Assembly: GCF_003946095.1 (NCBI RefSeq)
Contig: NZ_RHOD01000004.1
Location: forward strand, 62,001 to 126,000
Length of the DNA: 64,000 bases
Origin: Levilactobacillus lindianensis
Lineage (GTDB): Bacteria; Bacillota; Bacilli; Lactobacillales; Lactobacillaceae
Direction of reading: 5' to 3'
The position numbers and the translations under genes were made by a program. The notes beneath the pieces were generated by a model, which searched no databases, had not been told where the DNA came from, and saw only the letters and a list, made by a program, of their open reading frames with translations. Shown here piece after piece: positions 11,072 through 21,165 of this stretch; the first letter of the stretch is position 1; each line of letters opens with the position of its first letter.

Positions 11072-11380
11072 TTATAACTTGATTTCGATGTCCACACCAC
11101 TAGGCAAGTCGAGCTTCATTAATGAGTCAACTGTCTTTGGCGTTGGGTTAACGATATCAATCAAACGCTTGTGCGTCCGCATTTCGAATTGTTCACGTGA
11201 GTCCTTAAACTTATGTGGTGAACGTAAAACGGTGTAGATCGTCCGTTCAGTTGGTAATGGAATAGGACCTGAGATACCGGCACCAGTTCTCTTCGCTGTT
11301 TCAACGATCTTGTCCGCTGATTGGTCGAGGATACGATGTTCGTAAGCCTTCAACCGAATCCGAATTTTTTGTTTTGCCAT
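11072..11380 (-). CDS. rpsJ: 30S ribosomal protein S10 (NusE)
   Basis: 102 aa starting [19 protein letters not shown], with the [17 protein letters not shown] and [10 protein letters not shown] motifs. It is both a head protein of the small subunit and NusE in transcription antitermination. As first gene of the S10-spc operon it follows a roughly 160-nt leader and a good promoter. Confidence 0.98.
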   Translation of the reverse strand: MAKQKIRIRLKAYEHRILDQSADKIVETAKRTGAGISGPIPLPTERTIYTVLRSPHKFKDSREQFEMRTHKRLIDIVNPTPKTVDSLMKLDLPSGVDIEIKL

Positions 11381-11541
11381 TGTGTTCCCTCCTTCGTCTA
11401 TTTTAAAAATAAGACTAACTCCGTGGAAATTCCCGCCACACCCTCATGGCAAAGCGGCCGGGCGTGTCGCAATCTCCCACATCATCGCTTAAACTTTTTG
11501 GCGATCCCCAGGGGCGCAAATGTCCCCTCAGAAATACAGCA
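11381..11541 (-). promoter_or_regulatory. Leader of the S10 operon, possibly autoregulatory
   Basis: About 160 nt lie between the inferred transcription start (near 11541) and rpsJ. The RNA has a short GC stem near its 5' end (AGGGG ... CCCCT) and further GC-rich complementary stretches around 11440-11470. This suggests a ribosomal-protein leader, but I cannot name the ligand. Confidence 0.4.
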
Positions 11542-11548
11542 CTTAACT

Positions 11549-11577
11549 ATCATACTAAATAAAGTGCCGTATGGCAA
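11549..11577 (-). promoter_or_regulatory. Promoter of the S10-spc operon
   Basis: TTGCCA (11572-11577), a 17-nt spacer and TATGAT (11549-11554) on the minus strand, a near-consensus housekeeping promoter upstream of rpsJ. The rest of the gap (11578-11818) is AT-rich, with a second TATAAT-like sequence and a weak hairpin around 11700-11725 that could end the MATE transcript. Confidence 0.8.
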
Positions 11578-11818
11578 GGGTTTTCGCGAAATTGCTTGCG
11601 ATTTGTCTTAAATAATTATTGGCTATTCCTAGCATAACCTGGAAGTTTTAATCAACTTTCTTCTAATTAAATACAATTTAACTGAATTCAATGAAAAAGA
11701 ACGACTGGTCATCCAGTTTTTCCCAATTAAGGCCAACGGGTGTTATTATACCTTATCTTTGACAAATCTCCTAATGAATTTATCGTGATCTCTTAAATAA
11801 TCGCTTTTTCCAGATACC

Positions 11819-13150
11819 TTATGCTTTCTCCCATTGACGCTTGAAGGTTTCTCTGGCCAGTAGCCACCCCAACAGACAGGTAACCACATCTGCTGCTGGC
11901 TGAGCCCAGATAATCCCATGATAACCTAGCAACCCGGATCCCAAGACAATGAATAGGTAGAAAGTAACCCCCTGCCGTGAAATCGACATCAAGAGGGCCG
12001 CGATGGCTTTACCTGTGCTCTGAAAGACAGTGGTATAGACTAACACCGCCCCCACAAATGGAGTTGTCGACAGGAAGACACGGAGCATATAGGTCCCCGC
12101 GGTAATGACGGCTGAGTCGTGGAGAAATAGCCCGATAATCTGTGGTGCGAAGACCATGATTAGAATGGCAAATACCAAGGCGTAACCGACCTCCACCAAT
12201 AGGTCAAAATGAAGGACTTGCCTAAAACGCCGCTGGTTATTGGCCCCATAGGTATAACCAATTAATGGTTGTGCGCCAAAGGCAAACCCAATCATGACCA
12301 ACATGATAATCATATAGACCTTAAGTACGATCCCCATTGCGGCCACTCGGGTTGGCCCAAAACTCACCAGATACCGGTTTAAGACGGCCGTCCCAAATGC
12401 CTGCATCAAGTTGGTAATTGATCCGGGAATTCCGATAAAGAGAACTTGTCCTAAGAGTTGCCGATTAATTCGGCTCTGACGAGCATCAATCGTGACGACC
12501 TGACAGTAATACCCCGTAAGCCAGACCAATAGGATTGCCGACACGCTATAACCAATCACCGTTGCCAAGGCAGCTCCAGCAGCCCCCATTCCTGCGGAAA
12601 AGATCAAAATAGGATCAAGAATAATCGTAATCACCGTTCCCACCATCGTTCCAATCATCGACTGGGTCGCAAACCCTTCAGTTCGAATCAGGTTTCCTGG
12701 GACCATTGACACCATGATTGGCATGGCACCGAAGGCCATGAGATGGTAAAACTGCTCCGCATAGTGGTAAGTGGCCGGTGTTGCCCCGAACATCACCAGA
12801 ATGGGTCGGGTAAAGGCTAACAGAAGAACAGTCACCAGTAGTCCTACCACAATCGCCCCATAGAGACAAAAGCTACTGACCCGGCTGGCTGTCCGATAGT
12901 CTTTTTCCCCAAGCAGTCGCGAAATCAGGGAGCTTCCCCCTAAACCGAAGATATCGCCGACCGCAATCAGAAATGAAAATAATGGCGTACAGAGTGCCAC
13001 TCCCGCTACCAACGCCGTATTCTGCGTCTGCGAGACAAAATATGTATCCGCTAAATTGTAAATCATACTGGCCACCATGCCCAGTACGACAGGCAATGCT
13101 AACTTGAAATAGGCGCGCGGAACAGGCGCCCTTTCAAATAATTCTTCCAT
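11819..13150 (-). CDS. MATE family efflux transporter
   Basis: 443 aa from the ATG at 13150 (MEELFERAPVPRAYFKLALP). It is a polytopic protein with about 12 hydrophobic segments and the N-terminal LALPVVLGMVASMIYNLAD segment typical of MATE (MatE/NorM/DinF) antiporters, which export cationic drugs using Na+ or H+. The substrate is unknown. The GTG-initiated longer frame is rejected because a TATAAT -10 box (13189-13194) would place the transcript start beside it. It is a single gene between the S10 and str operons. Confidence 0.9.
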   Translation of the reverse strand: MEELFERAPVPRAYFKLALPVVLGMVASMIYNLADTYFVSQTQNTALVAGVALCTPLFSFLIAVGDIFGLGGSSLISRLLGEKDYRTASRVSSFCLYGAIVVGLLVTVLLLAFTRPILVMFGATPATYHYAEQFYHLMAFGAMPIMVSMVPGNLIRTEGFATQSMIGTMVGTVITIILDPILIFSAGMGAAGAALATVIGYSVSAILLVWLTGYYCQVVTIDARQSRINRQLLGQVLFIGIPGSITNLMQAFGTAVLNRYLVSFGPTRVAAMGIVLKVYMIIMLVMIGFAFGAQPLIGYTYGANNQRRFRQVLHFDLLVEVGYALVFAILIMVFAPQIIGLFLHDSAVITAGTYMLRVFLSTTPFVGAVLVYTTVFQSTGKAIAALLMSISRQGVTFYLFIVLGSGLLGYHGIIWAQPAADVVTCLLGWLLARETFKRQWEKA

Positions 13151-13211
13151 TATATGATCACTTCTCTCTTTTAAACTGTATCTCACAAATTATACCACGC
13201 CACCAAGACAC

Positions 13212-13243
13212 AAAAAAAACGCCCCACCGTGAGGTAGGACGTT
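13212..13243 (-). terminator. Rho-independent terminator of fusA
   Basis: Minus-strand stem of 11 bp (13233-13243 with 13218-13228, two G-U pairs), TCAC loop and a tract of eight Ts. It ends the str operon. Confidence 0.93.
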
Positions 13244-13262
13244 TCATTAAAGAAGAGTCGGA

Positions 13263-15362
13263 CTAGTCTTCGACTGGAGTACCGCCGTTCTTCTTGATAA
13301 TATCAGCTTGAACACTCTTTGGCGTTGGTTCGTAGTGGTCAAACGTCATGGTAAAGGTACCACGACCTTGAGAAGCGGAACGTAACGTCGTAGCGTAACC
13401 GAACATTTCGGATAACGGAACGAAGGAGTGAATCATTTGTGCGTTTCCACGAGCTTCCATACCATCGACCTTACCACGACGTGCGGTAACTTGACCCATG
13501 ATATCACCCATGTAGTCTTCTGGTACTAAGATATCAACCTTCATGATTGGTTCAAGGATGACAGGACCAGCGGACTTAACAGCGTTACGTAAAGCCAATG
13601 ATGCAGCAACCTTGAAGGCTGCTTCACTAGAATCGACTTCATGGTAACTACCATCGTATAACTTGGCCTTAACATCAACCAATGGGTAACCGGCTAACAC
13701 ACCGTTTGCCATGGCTTCTTGCAGACCTTGGTCAACTGAAGGGATAAATTCACGAGGAACAACCCCACCAACGATAGCGTCTTCGAATTCGTAACCCTTA
13801 CCACGTTCGTTAGGGGTGAATTCAATCCAAACGTCACCATATTGACCTTTACCACCAGATTGACGAACGAACTTACCTTGGACCTTAGTTGACTTCGTGA
13901 AGGCTTCACGGTAAGCAACTTGAGGAGCACCAATGTCCGCTTCAACCTTGAATTCACGCTTCATACGGTCAATGATGATGTCCAAGTGAAGTTCACCCAT
14001 CCCAGCGATCAGAGTTTCACCAGTTTCAGGGTTAGTTTCAGCCTTGAAAGTAGGGTCTTCTTCAGAAAGCTTTTGTAAGGCGTTGTTCATCTTGTCTTGG
14101 TCAGCCTTCGTCTTAGGTTCCACGGCAACCTGGATAACTGGATCTGGGAAGTTCATGGATTCCAAGTGAAGTGGGTGATTAGGGTCAGTCAAAGAGTCAC
14201 CAGTAGTGGTGTTCTTCAAACCAATGGCCCCGGCAATATCACCGGAGAAGACTTCTGGAATTTCTTGACGGTGATTGGAGTGCATTTGCAGCAGACGTCC
14301 AACACGTTCACGCTTGTCCTTAGTGGCGTTCAAGACATATGAACCACCTTCCAAGGTACCGGAGTAAACCCGGATGTAAGTCAAACGACCAACGAATGGG
14401 TCGGTGGCAACCTTGAACGCTAAGGCAGCGAATGGCGCGTCGTCATCGGCACGCAACGTAACGGCTTCATCAGTATCAGGAACAGTGGCGTTGTATGGCT
14501 TAACATCCAATGGAGATGGTAAGTAGTCCACAACGGCGTCCATCAACATTTGAACACCCTTATCCTTGAAAGCAGAACCAGCGAAGACTGGGAACATTTC
14601 CAGCTTCAAAGTGGCACGCCGAATAGCGGCTTTTAATTCTGCCTTGGTGATTTCTTCACCTTCAAGGTACTTTTCCATGATTTCATCATCAACGTCAGCG
14701 ACGCTTTCGATGATGCCTTCATGACGCTTTTCAGCTTCTTCCTTCATGTCAGCAGGAATTTCAACAGTGTCCCATGAGGAACCCAGTTCATCCTTGTCGT
14801 ACACGTAGGCTTTCATTTCGATTAAGTCAACAACACCGGCGAAATCATCTTCGGCACCGATTGCCATTTGTAAAGCAACCGCGTTGGCTTGTAACCGGTC
14901 GTGAATGGAGTTAACTGAGAAGTCGAAGTCGGCACCCAGCTTATCCATCTTGTTCACGAACACGATACGAGGAACATCGAAATCTGAGGCTTGACGCCAA
15001 ACAGTTTCGGTTTGTGGTTCAACACCGGCTTGACCGTCTAAGACGGTTACGGCACCATCAAGCACACGCAGAGAACGTTCAACTTCAACAGTGAAGTCCA
15101 CGTGCCCTGGAGTATCGATGATGTTGATCCGGTGACCCTTCCATTCCGCAGTCGTTGCGGCAGAAGTGATCGTGATACCACGTTCTTGTTCTTGTTCCAT
15201 CCAGTCCATTTGGGAAGCCCCATCGTGGGTTTCACCAATCTTGTGGATCTTACCAGTGTAATACAGGATACGCTCAGTGGTCGTCGTCTTACCGGCATCG
15301 ATGTGGGCCATGATACCGATATTACGAGTCTTATCAAGCGGGAATTCACGAGTATTAGCCAT
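13263..15362 (-). CDS. fusA: Elongation factor G
   Basis: 699 aa from the ATG at 15362 ([20 protein letters not shown]). The GTPase domain shows G1 (AHIDAGKTT), G3 (DTPGHVDF) and G4 (NKMDK), followed by the EF-G domains. It catalyses ribosomal translocation. The open frame extends 28 codons further upstream without a suitable start. It is the last gene of the str operon here: tuf does not follow, and a strong terminator does. Confidence 0.98.
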   Translation of the reverse strand: MANTREFPLDKTRNIGIMAHIDAGKTTTTERILYYTGKIHKIGETHDGASQMDWMEQEQERGITITSAATTAEWKGHRINIIDTPGHVDFTVEVERSLRVLDGAVTVLDGQAGVEPQTETVWRQASDFDVPRIVFVNKMDKLGADFDFSVNSIHDRLQANAVALQMAIGAEDDFAGVVDLIEMKAYVYDKDELGSSWDTVEIPADMKEEAEKRHEGIIESVADVDDEIMEKYLEGEEITKAELKAAIRRATLKLEMFPVFAGSAFKDKGVQMLMDAVVDYLPSPLDVKPYNATVPDTDEAVTLRADDDAPFAALAFKVATDPFVGRLTYIRVYSGTLEGGSYVLNATKDKRERVGRLLQMHSNHRQEIPEVFSGDIAGAIGLKNTTTGDSLTDPNHPLHLESMNFPDPVIQVAVEPKTKADQDKMNNALQKLSEEDPTFKAETNPETGETLIAGMGELHLDIIIDRMKREFKVEADIGAPQVAYREAFTKSTKVQGKFVRQSGGKGQYGDVWIEFTPNERGKGYEFEDAIVGGVVPREFIPSVDQGLQEAMANGVLAGYPLVDVKAKLYDGSYHEVDSSEAAFKVAASLALRNAVKSAGPVILEPIMKVDILVPEDYMGDIMGQVTARRGKVDGMEARGNAQMIHSFVPLSEMFGYATTLRSASQGRGTFTMTFDHYEPTPKSVQADIIKKNGGTPVED

Positions 15363-15551
15363 GATTAATGTGTAACTCCTCTCAAAATTGATCGTAGATT
15401 GTGCCAAAAAGTGACTACTAACATCGCAATTGATTTTAGTAGCCACCTCTGGATTAAAGGATTGCTCCCTTAAGTTAGAAGCGAGAGAGTCATGAGACGC
15501 TCCGCTCTAACATTTTATCACACCGCGAGTAAAGCAGTGCGATGGCTGCTT

Positions 15552-16022
15552 CTACCAACGGTAGTGGGCGAAGGCACGGTTGGCATCTGCCATCCGGTGA
15601 GTGTCTTCACGCTTCTTAACAGCAGCACCCGTGTTGTTGGCAGCGTCCATGATTTCACGCGCTAAGCGTTCAACCATAGTGTGTTCACCACGTAAACGGG
15701 AGTACTGTACCATCCAACGAAGACCAAGAGTCGTCCGACGATCTGGACGAACTTCGATTGGGACTTGATAGTTTGATCCACCAACCCGGCGAGCCTTAAC
15801 TTCCAAGACTGGCATAACATTCTTCATTGCTTCTTCGAAGACTTCCACTGGATCGTTACCAGTTTCGTTCTTAATGATGTCGAAGGCACCATAAATGATT
15901 TTAGTTGAAGTTCCGCGTTTCCCATCCATCATCGTGTGGTTAATCAAACGAGTAACCAACTTTGAGTTGTAAATTGGATCAGGAAGGACTTCACGCTTTT
16001 GTACAATTCCTTTTCTAGGCAT
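15552..16022 (-). CDS. rpsG: 30S ribosomal protein S7
   Basis: 156 aa, [18 protein letters not shown] start and the conserved [20 protein letters not shown] region. S7 nucleates assembly of the small-subunit head. It lies 73 nt after rpsL; 189 nt separate it from fusA, where I see no convincing promoter or terminator. Confidence 0.98.
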   Translation of the reverse strand: MPRKGIVQKREVLPDPIYNSKLVTRLINHTMMDGKRGTSTKIIYGAFDIIKNETGNDPVEVFEEAMKNVMPVLEVKARRVGGSNYQVPIEVRPDRRTTLGLRWMVQYSRLRGEHTMVERLAREIMDAANNTGAAVKKREDTHRMADANRAFAHYRW

Positions 16023-16095
16023 TATATTATCCTCCTTGAATATTGTTTAGTAACTGCTTGACGGCATCCGTGCAAGTCAGTTAATGTCGTGATTC

Positions 16096-16509
16096 TTAAT
16101 CCTTAGGCTTCTTGGTACCGTACTTAGAACGGCTTTGACGACGGTCGGTAACACCGGCAGTATCAAGCGCACCACGCACGATGTGGTAACGAACCCCAGG
16201 TAAATCCTTCACCCGGCCACCACGAATTAAGACAACACTATGTTCTTGAAGGTTATGACCAATACCAGGAATGTAAGCAGTCACTTCAATTAAGTTTGAC
16301 AACCGTACACGTGCATATTTCCGTAAAGCTGAGTTAGGCTTCTTAGGTGTCATGGTACCGACACGAGTAGCAACCCCACGCTTTTGAGGAGCAGGATTCT
16401 TAACTTGAGCTTTTTTGTAACTGTTATACCCGTAGTTTAAAGCTGGGGCATCTGATTTAGAACTATTAGATTTACGACCTTTACGCACCAATTGGTTGAT
16501 AGTAGGCAT
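16096..16509 (-). CDS. rpsL: 30S ribosomal protein S12
   Basis: 137 aa starting [15 protein letters not shown]. The decoding-centre loops [11 protein letters not shown] (K56, K57) and [13 protein letters not shown] keep the lysines whose replacement gives streptomycin resistance in other bacteria, so they look wild type. It is the first gene of the str operon. Confidence 0.98.
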   Translation of the reverse strand: MPTINQLVRKGRKSNSSKSDAPALNYGYNSYKKAQVKNPAPQKRGVATRVGTMTPKKPNSALRKYARVRLSNLIEVTAYIPGIGHNLQEHSVVLIRGGRVKDLPGVRYHIVRGALDTAGVTDRRQSRSKYGTKKPKD

Positions 16510-16686
16510 CTAACTAGTCCTCCTTTCTGTATTCTGATAGAGTTTAAGTCCACACATCCAGGTGGTTCATTTTTCTTTAAAGAAAAAAGCCACCTAGACG
16601 GGGGATCTAATTGAAGTGTCCCTCCCGCCGTCAGTCAGCATGTCTGGTAAGTTACCCGAGACCTGTCTGCGAAAGGCACCTTGAAT
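16510..16686 (-). promoter_or_regulatory. Structured leader of the str operon
   Basis: About 170 nt lie between the promoter and rpsL. The RNA can form a hairpin at 16561-16594 (GGTGG ... CCACC closing an AT-rich inner stem) and another at 16598-16637 (GACGG...CCGTC). This suggests a ribosomal-protein regulated leader; the ligand is not known from sequence. Confidence 0.45.
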
Positions 16687-16715
16687 AGAATACCATGCCG
16701 GAAACCCAATGTCAA
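16687..16715 (-). promoter_or_regulatory. Promoter of the str operon
   Basis: Minus strand: TTGACA (16710-16715), 17-nt spacer, TATTCT (16687-16692), about 180 nt before rpsL. Confidence 0.75.
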
Positions 16716-16784
16716 TGAGGGTTATGACAATTCTCTGAAAACAATTCGACATTTTTCACGGAGGTATCTAAGAGGTGATCATAA

Positions 16785-17438
16785 ATGTCGACTTTTTTCC
16801 TATTTTGTTATGGCTGTTGTTTTGGCTCCCTGATCGGAGCCACCAGCGCGCGCTATGCCCGCCAAGAGTCTCCCTTCTATCCGGGGTCTCACTGTGATAC
16901 CTGTCAGATTCCCCTGCAACCCTGGCAGCTCGTCCCCGTTCTGAGTTATCTCTATCAAAGGGGTCGGTGTCAAACTTGCGGGGCCGCCATTCCGCGACAA
17001 GTCCTCATCCTCGAGCTCGTTGGGGGCTGGTTAGCCACCACTATCATGGGACCAGCCACTCTGCTTACTGTGATCTGGTTCTACCTCTGGATCTACGCCA
17101 GCTTATGTGATAAAGCCACCCAAACCTTTCCCGGTATCATCAGTTGGCTAAGCCTTCCCGTGCTCCTCTGGCCATTCGGGTTCCCCATCTGGGGCCTAGC
17201 TAGTATCTGGCTCATCGGTGTCCATCTCCTCTGGTCCCACCTTTCTCAACCACCCATTGGCGATGGCGATCTCGAATTTATCGGTTTGTATGGTCTGGCC
17301 TTTGGCTTACCGACAACTGCTTGGTGGTTACTGACTGCCTGTCTCTTGGCCCTGCTTACCCACCGTTGGTTCTCTGGACGTATCGCCCTAATCCCCTATC
17401 TCACAATAAGTGCCTTGGTTTGGTGGCTTTGGTCTTAG
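16785..17438 (+). CDS. comC: Type IV prepilin leader peptidase (ComC/PilD-like, A24 family)
   Basis: 217-aa membrane protein. The N-terminal domain has two CxxC pairs (CDTC and CQTC), the zinc-binding part of the bifunctional methyltransferase region. A C-terminal IGDGDLEFIGLYG segment carries the GD aspartate motif of the A24 peptidase. It would process ComG pseudopilins for DNA uptake. RBS AGAGGTGATC. It is a lone plus-strand gene between the str and rpoBC operons, and no other competence gene is in view. Confidence 0.9.
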   Translation: MSTFFLFCYGCCFGSLIGATSARYARQESPFYPGSHCDTCQIPLQPWQLVPVLSYLYQRGRCQTCGAAIPRQVLILELVGGWLATTIMGPATLLTVIWFYLWIYASLCDKATQTFPGIISWLSLPVLLWPFGFPIWGLASIWLIGVHLLWSHLSQPPIGDGDLEFIGLYGLAFGLPTTAWWLLTACLLALLTHRWFSGRIALIPYLTISALVWWLWS

Positions 17439-17440
17439 AC

Positions 17441-17473
17441 AAACAAAAAGGACCCGCCATCTCTGACGAGTCC
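17441..17473 (-). terminator. Terminator of rpoBC
   Basis: Minus-strand 9-bp stem (17465-17473 with 17450-17458, two G-U pairs) with a 6-nt loop and TTTTTGTTTG. It starts 3 nt beyond the convergent comC stop; on the plus strand there is no T tract. Confidence 0.85.
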
Positions 17474-17496
17474 CCGACTAAGTCGCTTAACCGAAG

Positions 17497-20400
17497 TTAG
17501 GCTTGAGAGTCTTCTTGCATTTGTTTTTCGAGGTCGCTGATCGAGTAAACACCTTCGGTTGACGAACCGCCAACTTCTTTGGGCTTGATCTGACGGTAAT
17601 CTGGCATCCCAGTCCCGGCAGGAATAATCTTCCCAATAATGACGTTTTCCTTCAAACCAACCAGTGGATCGTTCTTGCCACGAATAGCAGCATCGGTCAA
17701 GACACGCGTCGTTTCTTGGAAGGAAGCGGCTGATAAGAAACTGTTCGTTTCCAAGGCAGCCTTAGTGATCCCCAAGATAACTGGACGAGCCGTAGCGGCG
17801 ATCCCACCAGAGATTAACGTCTGGTAGTTAGCGCGACGGAAGTCTTGAATATCCATCAAGGTCCCAGGTAAGACATCGGTGTCGCCCGGATCCATGATCC
17901 GAACCTTCCGAAGCATCTGACGAACCATGATTTCAACGTGCTTGTCACTGATGGCCACACCTTGCATCCGGTAAACACGTTGAACTTCACCTAAGATATA
18001 AGTTTCAGTAGACAACACGTCACGAACACGTAGAAGTTCCTTAGGATCAACAGACCCATAGTTCAAGGCAGCACCACGGTGAATAAAGTCGCCTTCAGAA
18101 ACCCGCATGCGGGCAGTGATTGGTAACTTGTAACTCCGAGTGTCAGCCTCACCCTTAATCGTAACTTCCTTGACACGGTCAGCTGGGTTTTCTTCGATTG
18201 ATTCAACCGTCCCAGTAACTTCAGTGATCTCAGCTTTACCTTTAGGGTTCCGAGATTCAAACAATTCTTGAACACGAGGAAGCCCTTGGGTGATATCTTC
18301 GTTCCCGGCAACACCACCGGTATGGAAGTTACGCATGGTTAATTGCGTCCCTGGTTCACCGATTGATTGTGCGGCAACAGTTCCGACTGCTTCACCAACT
18401 TCAACTTCATCACCGGTGGCCATGTTACGACCATAACAGTGTTCGCAGACACCGTGTTCAGTGTTACAAGTGAAGGCGGAGCGAATCGTGACCTCTTCAA
18501 CACCGGCGTCAACAATCTTCTGCGCCGTGTCTTCGACGATCATTTGGTTCTTTGGCACGATGACGTCACCGGTCTTAGGATCGACAACTGACTTCTGCGT
18601 GTAACGGCCGAGAATCCGGTCATACAGAGGTTCGATCATTTCGTTACCATCAGTGATGGCCCGAATCTTCAAACCACGATCAGTCCCACAATCCTTTTCC
18701 CGAATGATAACATCTTGTGCCACATCGACCAGACGCCGAGTCAGGTAACCTGAGTTGGCAGTCTTAAGGGCCGTATCGGTCATCCCTTTACGAGCACCGT
18801 GGGTCGAAATGAACATTTCCATAACCGTCAGGCCTTCACGGAAGTTAGACGTGATAGGCAGTTCCATGATGTCCCCACTAGGTGCGGCCATCAATCCACG
18901 CATACCAGCCAATTGCGTAAAGTTAGAAATGTTACCACGAGCACCAGAATCACTCATCATAAAGATAGGGTTCTGTTGGTCGAAACTGTGGATCAGAGCG
19001 TTTTGAATGTCATCTTTGGCATCGTTCCAGATCCCAATGACCCGTTCGTAACGTTCGTGGTCCGTAATCAACCCGCGCCGGAATTGCTTCGTTACCGTGG
19101 CAACCTGTTTGTGGGCTGCGTCGATAATTTCTGGCTTTTCCTTCAAGTCGGTAACGTCGACCATCCCAACCGTTAACCCAGACTTCGTGGATTCGTCGTA
19201 ACCCAAATCCTTGATCCGGTCCAACAACTTAGAGGTTTCAGTAACCTTGTATTGTTGGTAAACGGCCGCGATAATGTCGGACAGGAAACCCTTCTTGAAC
19301 GGTCCGATTAATTCAGCATTTTGCAAGTAATCATGAATGTCTTCGCCCGGTGCCAAGAAGTACTTGTCAGGGACGTAACCATTCAAGTTTGTATTAGTAG
19401 GTTCATTCAAGTATGGGAACGACTTTGGCAGGATGTTGTTAAAGATCAACTTCCCAACAGTCGTGACCATAATCTTAGTACGCTGATCATCAGTGAATGG
19501 CTTGTCTGGCATGGAAGAAACCTGGACACCGACACGACTGTGCCAGTGAACCAAACCGTTCCGGTAAGCCAGAACAGCTTCGTTGAGGTCGGTAAAGATC
19601 ATGCCTTCCCCTTCACGGTTGTCTTCTTCCATCGTCAGGTAGTAGTTCCCGATAACCATATCTTGTGAAGGCGCAACGACTGGCTTACCACTGGCAGGTG
19701 CCAGGATATGGTGAGCAGCCAACATCAGCAGACGTGCTTCAGCTTGTGCTTCGTCAGATAATGGCACGTGGATGGCCATTTGGTCCCCATCGAAATCGGC
19801 ATTGTAAGCTTCACAAGCCAATGGGTGAAGACGCATCGCTTTACCACTAACCAAGACTGGTTCGAACGCTTGAATCCCTAAACGGTGAAGCGTAGGGGCC
19901 CGGTTCAACAGAACAGGGTGTTCCTTGATAACATCTTCAAGAACATTGAAGACATCATCATCTTCACGGTCAATCTGGCGTTTGGCGTTCTTGATGTTAG
20001 AAGCCAAACCACGCGCAACGAGTTCCTTCATGATGAATGGCCGGAACAATTCCAAAGCCATTGGCACTGGGAGACCCATTTGGTTGAACTTGAGGGAAGG
20101 ACCAACGTCAATAACGGAACGACCAGAGTAGTCAACCCGCTTCCCTAACAAGTTTTGACGGAACCGACCTTGCTTCCCTTTCAACATGTGTGAAAGAGAC
20201 TTCAATGGACGGTTACCAGGACCAGCAACTGGACGGCCACGACGACCGTTATCGATCAAGGCGTCAACGGCTTCTTGGAGCATCCGCTTTTCGTTTTGAA
20301 CGATGATACCAGGTGCGTTTAAGTCTAACAAACGCTTCAACCGGCTGTTCCGGTTGATAACCCGCCGGTACAAGTCGTTCAGGTCGGACGTTGCAAAACG

Positions 20401-21144
20401 GCCACCTTCGAGTTGTACCATTGGACGAAGATCAGGTGGGATTACCGGAATAGCATCCATGACCATCCATTCAGGACGGTTACCAGATGTCACGAAGGCT
20501 TCCAAGATGTCCAAACGACGAACGGCACGCGTCCGCTTTTGGCCAGTAGCATCCTTCAATTGTTCCTTTAATTCCGTGACTTCTTTATCTAAATCCACAG
20601 CCATCAATAACTTCTTGATAGCTTCGGCACCCATTTCAGCCTTGAAGGCTTGGCTACCGTATTCCACGAGCTTGTCACGGTAATCGCGTTCGGAAAGGAG
20701 TTGTTTCTTTTCCAAAGGCGTATCACCGGGATCAAGGACAACGTAGGATGCAAAGTAGATGATTTCTTCCAGGGCACGAGGGCTCATGTCTAAGACAAGA
20801 CCCATCCGACTTGGAATACCCTTGAAGTACCAGATGTGGGTTACAGGAGCTGCTAATTCAATATGGCCCATCCGTTCACGACGAACCTTAGAACGGGTAA
20901 CTTCGACCCCACAACGGTCACAAACGACACCCTTGTAACGGATCCGCTTGTACTTCCCACAGGCACATTCCCAGTCCTTAGTAGGACCGAAAATCCGCTC
21001 GTCGAAAAGTCCATCTTTTTCAGGCTTTAACGTCCGGTAGTTGATGGTTTCAGGCTTTTTAACTTCCCCGTAAGACCAGCTACGGATCTTATCAGGTGAA
21101 GCCAGCCCGATCTGCATGCTTTCGAACTTATTGACATCGACCAA
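17497..21144 (-). CDS. rpoC: DNA-directed RNA polymerase subunit beta'
   Basis: 1215 aa, TTG start (21142-21144), 8 nt after GGGAGG, giving [20 protein letters not shown]. The zinc-binding cluster ([20 protein letters not shown]), the active-site [10 protein letters not shown] motif holding Mg2+ and the trigger-loop region ([17 protein letters not shown]) are intact. It is 21 nt downstream of rpoB in the same operon and ends at a terminator. Confidence 0.98.
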   Translation of the reverse strand: MVDVNKFESMQIGLASPDKIRSWSYGEVKKPETINYRTLKPEKDGLFDERIFGPTKDWECACGKYKRIRYKGVVCDRCGVEVTRSKVRRERMGHIELAAPVTHIWYFKGIPSRMGLVLDMSPRALEEIIYFASYVVLDPGDTPLEKKQLLSERDYRDKLVEYGSQAFKAEMGAEAIKKLLMAVDLDKEVTELKEQLKDATGQKRTRAVRRLDILEAFVTSGNRPEWMVMDAIPVIPPDLRPMVQLEGGRFATSDLNDLYRRVINRNSRLKRLLDLNAPGIIVQNEKRMLQEAVDALIDNGRRGRPVAGPGNRPLKSLSHMLKGKQGRFRQNLLGKRVDYSGRSVIDVGPSLKFNQMGLPVPMALELFRPFIMKELVARGLASNIKNAKRQIDREDDDVFNVLEDVIKEHPVLLNRAPTLHRLGIQAFEPVLVSGKAMRLHPLACEAYNADFDGDQMAIHVPLSDEAQAEARLLMLAAHHILAPASGKPVVAPSQDMVIGNYYLTMEEDNREGEGMIFTDLNEAVLAYRNGLVHWHSRVGVQVSSMPDKPFTDDQRTKIMVTTVGKLIFNNILPKSFPYLNEPTNTNLNGYVPDKYFLAPGEDIHDYLQNAELIGPFKKGFLSDIIAAVYQQYKVTETSKLLDRIKDLGYDESTKSGLTVGMVDVTDLKEKPEIIDAAHKQVATVTKQFRRGLITDHERYERVIGIWNDAKDDIQNALIHSFDQQNPIFMMSDSGARGNISNFTQLAGMRGLMAAPSGDIMELPITSNFREGLTVMEMFISTHGARKGMTDTALKTANSGYLTRRLVDVAQDVIIREKDCGTDRGLKIRAITDGNEMIEPLYDRILGRYTQKSVVDPKTGDVIVPKNQMIVEDTAQKIVDAGVEEVTIRSAFTCNTEHGVCEHCYGRNMATGDEVEVGEAVGTVAAQSIGEPGTQLTMRNFHTGGVAGNEDITQGLPRVQELFESRNPKGKAEITEVTGTVESIEENPADRVKEVTIKGEADTRSYKLPITARMRVSEGDFIHRGAALNYGSVDPKELLRVRDVLSTETYILGEVQRVYRMQGVAISDKHVEIMVRQMLRKVRIMDPGDTDVLPGTLMDIQDFRRANYQTLISGGIAATARPVILGITKAALETNSFLSAASFQETTRVLTDAAIRGKNDPLVGLKENVIIGKIIPAGTGMPDYRQIKPKEVGGSSTEGVYSISDLEKQMQEDSQA

Positions 21145-21165
21145 AGAAGCGACCTCCCTTATTAA

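Noticed and set aside
18799-19176. Frames antisense to rpoC, rpoB and clpC
   Set aside because: Shadow frames caused by codon bias of highly expressed genes; no start signals.
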